23,264 nt of DNA from Rhodocyclaceae bacterium UBA1310. GTDB taxonomy: Bacteria > Pseudomonadota > Gammaproteobacteria > Burkholderiales > Rhodocyclaceae. A model generated the notes under the pieces. The model had not been told where the DNA came from. It ran no database searches and was given only the letters and a program-made list of their open reading frames with translations. The translations under genes and the position numbers were made by a program. Of the stretch, positions 21,662 to 23,264 are shown piece by piece. The stretch spans positions 14,438 to 37,701 of the forward strand of contig DBTS01000023.1 in assembly GCA_002307175.1 (NCBI GenBank). Reading direction: 5' to 3'. The stretch's first letter is position 1, and the number at the start of each line of letters is the position of its first letter.

Positions 21662-21694
21662 GCGCGATGCTCTCAGAGATGCAGAACATCGCGC
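21662..21694 (-). terminator. Hairpin between the hydroquinone reductase and HisC-like genes
   Basis: GCGCGATG (21662-21669) and CATCGCGC (21687-21694) form a perfect 8-bp stem with a 17-base loop. On the - strand a modestly T-rich TCTTTCC follows. It could be a weak terminator or attenuator separating the receptor-reductase pair from the HisC-GNAT pair. A smaller GTAATG/CATTAC stem overlaps the reductase stop codon. Confidence 0.45.
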
Positions 21695-21716
21695 GTTAAA
21701 GGTAATGCGATAGTCA

Positions 21717-22751
21717 TTACGCGGCGAGGAGAGAGCCCCAGCGCCAAAGATTGACAGTTCCGGCGCCGCCAGGGCCCGAGGTTATCGGCGTGCCACCAAG
21801 CCCTTCGCGCCGATGTGGTTCCAGCCAGGGTGTCAGTGGATTACCTGTGACCTCAATTCCTTCGGCAAATCCGCGGCGGTAATTGCCTTCCGCGTCAGGG
21901 ATAAGGCCCAGGCTGATTTTTTCGCGCTCATCGACAAATCCAGGCGTGGCGAACAGGTCGCGTGCGTAGGCCCAGAGATTTGGGAAGTCGCGGATGTACC
22001 TGGCAGAGCCCAGTTCCTCGGGGAAACGCGGGCGATAGTTCGTGTCAAAGGAGGCCAGTGTGACAAAGAGGCGGATGTCTGAGTCGGTCAGTCGGTCGCC
22101 GAAGAGGTAGCGGCGCGTGGCGAGCCGGAAGTCCAGATCAGACAGCCGCGCCTCAAACACTTCCTTGGCTACTCGTGCCGCATCCAGCGATTGGGCAAAC
22201 AGAACCTTGTAGGGGCCATTGTTGACGTCGTCGAACAGCTGCTGATTGAGGAGGTCAATTGCCGGGCACAAATCAGCAGGGTACAGATCTGGTGCTCCGG
22301 GCCGGTGATGTGCCTTCCAGGCGGTTTCGAGATCGATGCTAAGGGTGTGATAATCGTTGGTGACGACCAGGCCGGTGCTTACATCAGCGACTGTTGGCAC
22401 CGTTCCACGGCCTTTGTAGTCGGGCACTGTGCGGCGGTAAAGTTCGTTGAGGCGGGCGATCTTGAAGACCGCATCGACGCCGTCAGGCTGTTCATTGAAT
22501 TCCCACCCGTCGTCGCCACGTCGCCCGACGTAGCCTACTGAAATGACCTCTTCCAGACCAAGCAGGCGGCGCACAATCAGTTGTCGGCGCGACCAGCCGC
22601 AGCCGGTTGACACCAGCAGCCGATAGCGTCCGGCAATGACAGGAAGCTGTCCGGGCTGATCGCCGAAACGCGCGCGAAAGTAGTTGGATTGGCGCACAAA
22701 CGCACCGTCTGTACTTTGCTCAATGGTTTTTTCCGGAAATACGGTAGCCAT
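21717..22751 (-). CDS. yqjG: Glutathionyl-hydroquinone reductase (YqjG/ECM4-type glutathione transferase)
   Basis: A 344-residue cytoplasmic Xi-class glutathione transferase that removes glutathione from glutathionyl-hydroquinones. The thioredoxin-like N-terminal half holds the catalytic cysteine (Cys51) in STGCGWSRRQLIVRRLLGLE. Most members have CPWAHR, so the residues after the cysteine are unusual (Gly-Trp-Ser for Pro-Trp-Ala). Family landmarks follow: IARLNELYRRTVPDYKGRGTVPTV, VVTNDYHTLSIDL, DVNNGPYKVLFAQS, RYLFGDRLTDSDIRLFVTLASFDTNYRPRF and FPNLWAYARDLF. A strong AGGAGA ribosome site precedes the start. It begins 27 bases after the TonB receptor stop, so the two are likely co-transcribed. 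Confidence 0.9.
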   Translation of the reverse strand: MATVFPEKTIEQSTDGAFVRQSNYFRARFGDQPGQLPVIAGRYRLLVSTGCGWSRRQLIVRRLLGLEEVISVGYVGRRGDDGWEFNEQPDGVDAVFKIARLNELYRRTVPDYKGRGTVPTVADVSTGLVVTNDYHTLSIDLETAWKAHHRPGAPDLYPADLCPAIDLLNQQLFDDVNNGPYKVLFAQSLDAARVAKEVFEARLSDLDFRLATRRYLFGDRLTDSDIRLFVTLASFDTNYRPRFPEELGSARYIRDFPNLWAYARDLFATPGFVDEREKISLGLIPDAEGNYRRGFAEGIEVTGNPLTPWLEPHRREGLGGTPITSGPGGAGTVNLWRWGSLLAA

Positions 22752-22778
22752 GTTTTCTCCTGTTTTTTGAAATAGGGA

Positions 22779-23264
22779 TCAGTATTTGAAGGTGATGCTG
22801 GCGCCGAATGTGCGCGGGTCTCCATAGGCAGTAGGGTAATGGCCACCACTACCGTCTGACAGGGCGCCCTGATAGAGCATTGCCTGGGTCTTGTAGCGTT
22901 TGTCTGTCACGTTATTGACGTAGGCGCCGATGATCACGCTTTCATGGCGCAGCGCATATTCAGCATGGAAATTCCCTAACCAGTATTTGTCCTGGAGTGC
23001 GTAAGGGTCGGAATTGTCAGTGACGTTGAAGTTAACCTTGCTTGTGTAACTCCAGTCTGTGCCAAGCGTCAGAGATCCTTCGCCGAGCGGAAATTTATAG
23101 TCGGCTCCGAGCAGGGAGGTGACCTGTGGCACGCGGGCGAAGTTGTAGCCTGCATAGCTCTTTCCGTTCGCCTGAAGTTCCGAAAATCTTGTTTTGAGGT
23201 GGCTGAGGTTGACCCGCAATCTGAGTCGCTGAGTGGCCTGGAGAGCTGGCTCCGGTCGCTTGGA
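22779..23264 (-). CDS. TonB-dependent outer-membrane receptor, C-terminal part (5' end outside window)
   Basis: The last 161 residues of a TonB-dependent receptor beta-barrel; the frame stays open to the window edge. Alternating amphipathic strands typical of the barrel are visible (LRLRVNLSHLKTRF, LTLGTDWSYTSKVNFNV, YWLGNFHAEYALRHESVIIGAYVNNVTDKRY). The C-terminal signature includes VNNVTDKRYKT and the final strand GDPRTFGASITFKY, ending in the terminal aromatic residue needed for outer-membrane assembly. Receptors of this class import siderophores, vitamins or other large nutrients; the part seen gives no substrate clue. Downstream by 27 bases on the same strand is the hydroquinone reductase gene. 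Confidence 0.93.
   Translation of the reverse strand, partial: SKRPEPALQATQRLRLRVNLSHLKTRFSELQANGKSYAGYNFARVPQVTSLLGADYKFPLGEGSLTLGTDWSYTSKVNFNVTDNSDPYALQDKYWLGNFHAEYALRHESVIIGAYVNNVTDKRYKTQAMLYQGALSDGSGGHYPTAYGDPRTFGASITFKY

Noticed and set aside
1..23264. CRISPR array, tRNA or rRNA genes, integrase or phage genes
   Set aside because: No regularly spaced repeats, no cloverleaf-like or rRNA-like stretches and no matching proteins were seen; nearly all of the sequence is taken up by identified genes.

Overview
The window is GC-rich DNA from what looks like a proteobacterium, probably an alpha- or betaproteobacterium. The grounds are a TonB-dependent receptor, a YqjG-type glutathionyl-hydroquinone reductase, a cytoplasmic BisC-type molybdoenzyme, Dpp-type peptide transport genes and Shine-Dalgarno-led start codons. 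I cannot fix the genus. I saw no rRNA, tRNA, CRISPR array, intact transposase or phage gene.

Layout. (1) 1-2027, + strand: the 3' end of a phosphoketolase gene, a 64-aa protein of unknown function, and a class I fructose-bisphosphate aldolase. These form a tight central-carbon operon. (2) 2248-5137, + strand: a family 5 solute-binding protein (SBP1), an AhpD/carboxymuconolactone-decarboxylase-like protein and an Asp/Glu-racemase-superfamily protein, closed by a strong intrinsic terminator. (3) 5256-6839, - strand: SBP2, a close paralogue of SBP1 in inverted orientation. (4) 6997-19078, + strand: nine same-strand genes encoding a BisC-like reductase, an AbgB-like M20 amidohydrolase, SBP3, DppB- and DppC-like permeases, a fused DppD-DppF ATPase, a DapA-family lyase/synthase, an SDR protein with an altered catalytic motif, and a DadA-like D-amino-acid dehydrogenase. 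(5) 19079-20070: a short MITE-like element with a 3-bp target duplication, a hairpin, a secreted conserved protein of unknown function on the - strand, and a 13-bp tandem repeat in front of it. (6) 20071-23264, - strand: a probable run TonB receptor (partial) > glutathionyl-hydroquinone reductase > HisC-like aminotransferase > GNAT acetyltransferase.

The core from 2248 to 19078 looks like one uptake-and-catabolism island. Three paralogous binding proteins appear to share one ABC transporter. Around it sit enzymes that could reduce an S- or N-oxide, split an amide, invert a stereocentre, oxidise a D-amino acid and process the resulting keto or imino acid. The substrate is not visible in the sequence. 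An oxidised or N-acylated amino acid, a D-amino-acid peptide or an opine-like conjugate would fit. Each family assignment is well supported, but the combined pathway is inference.
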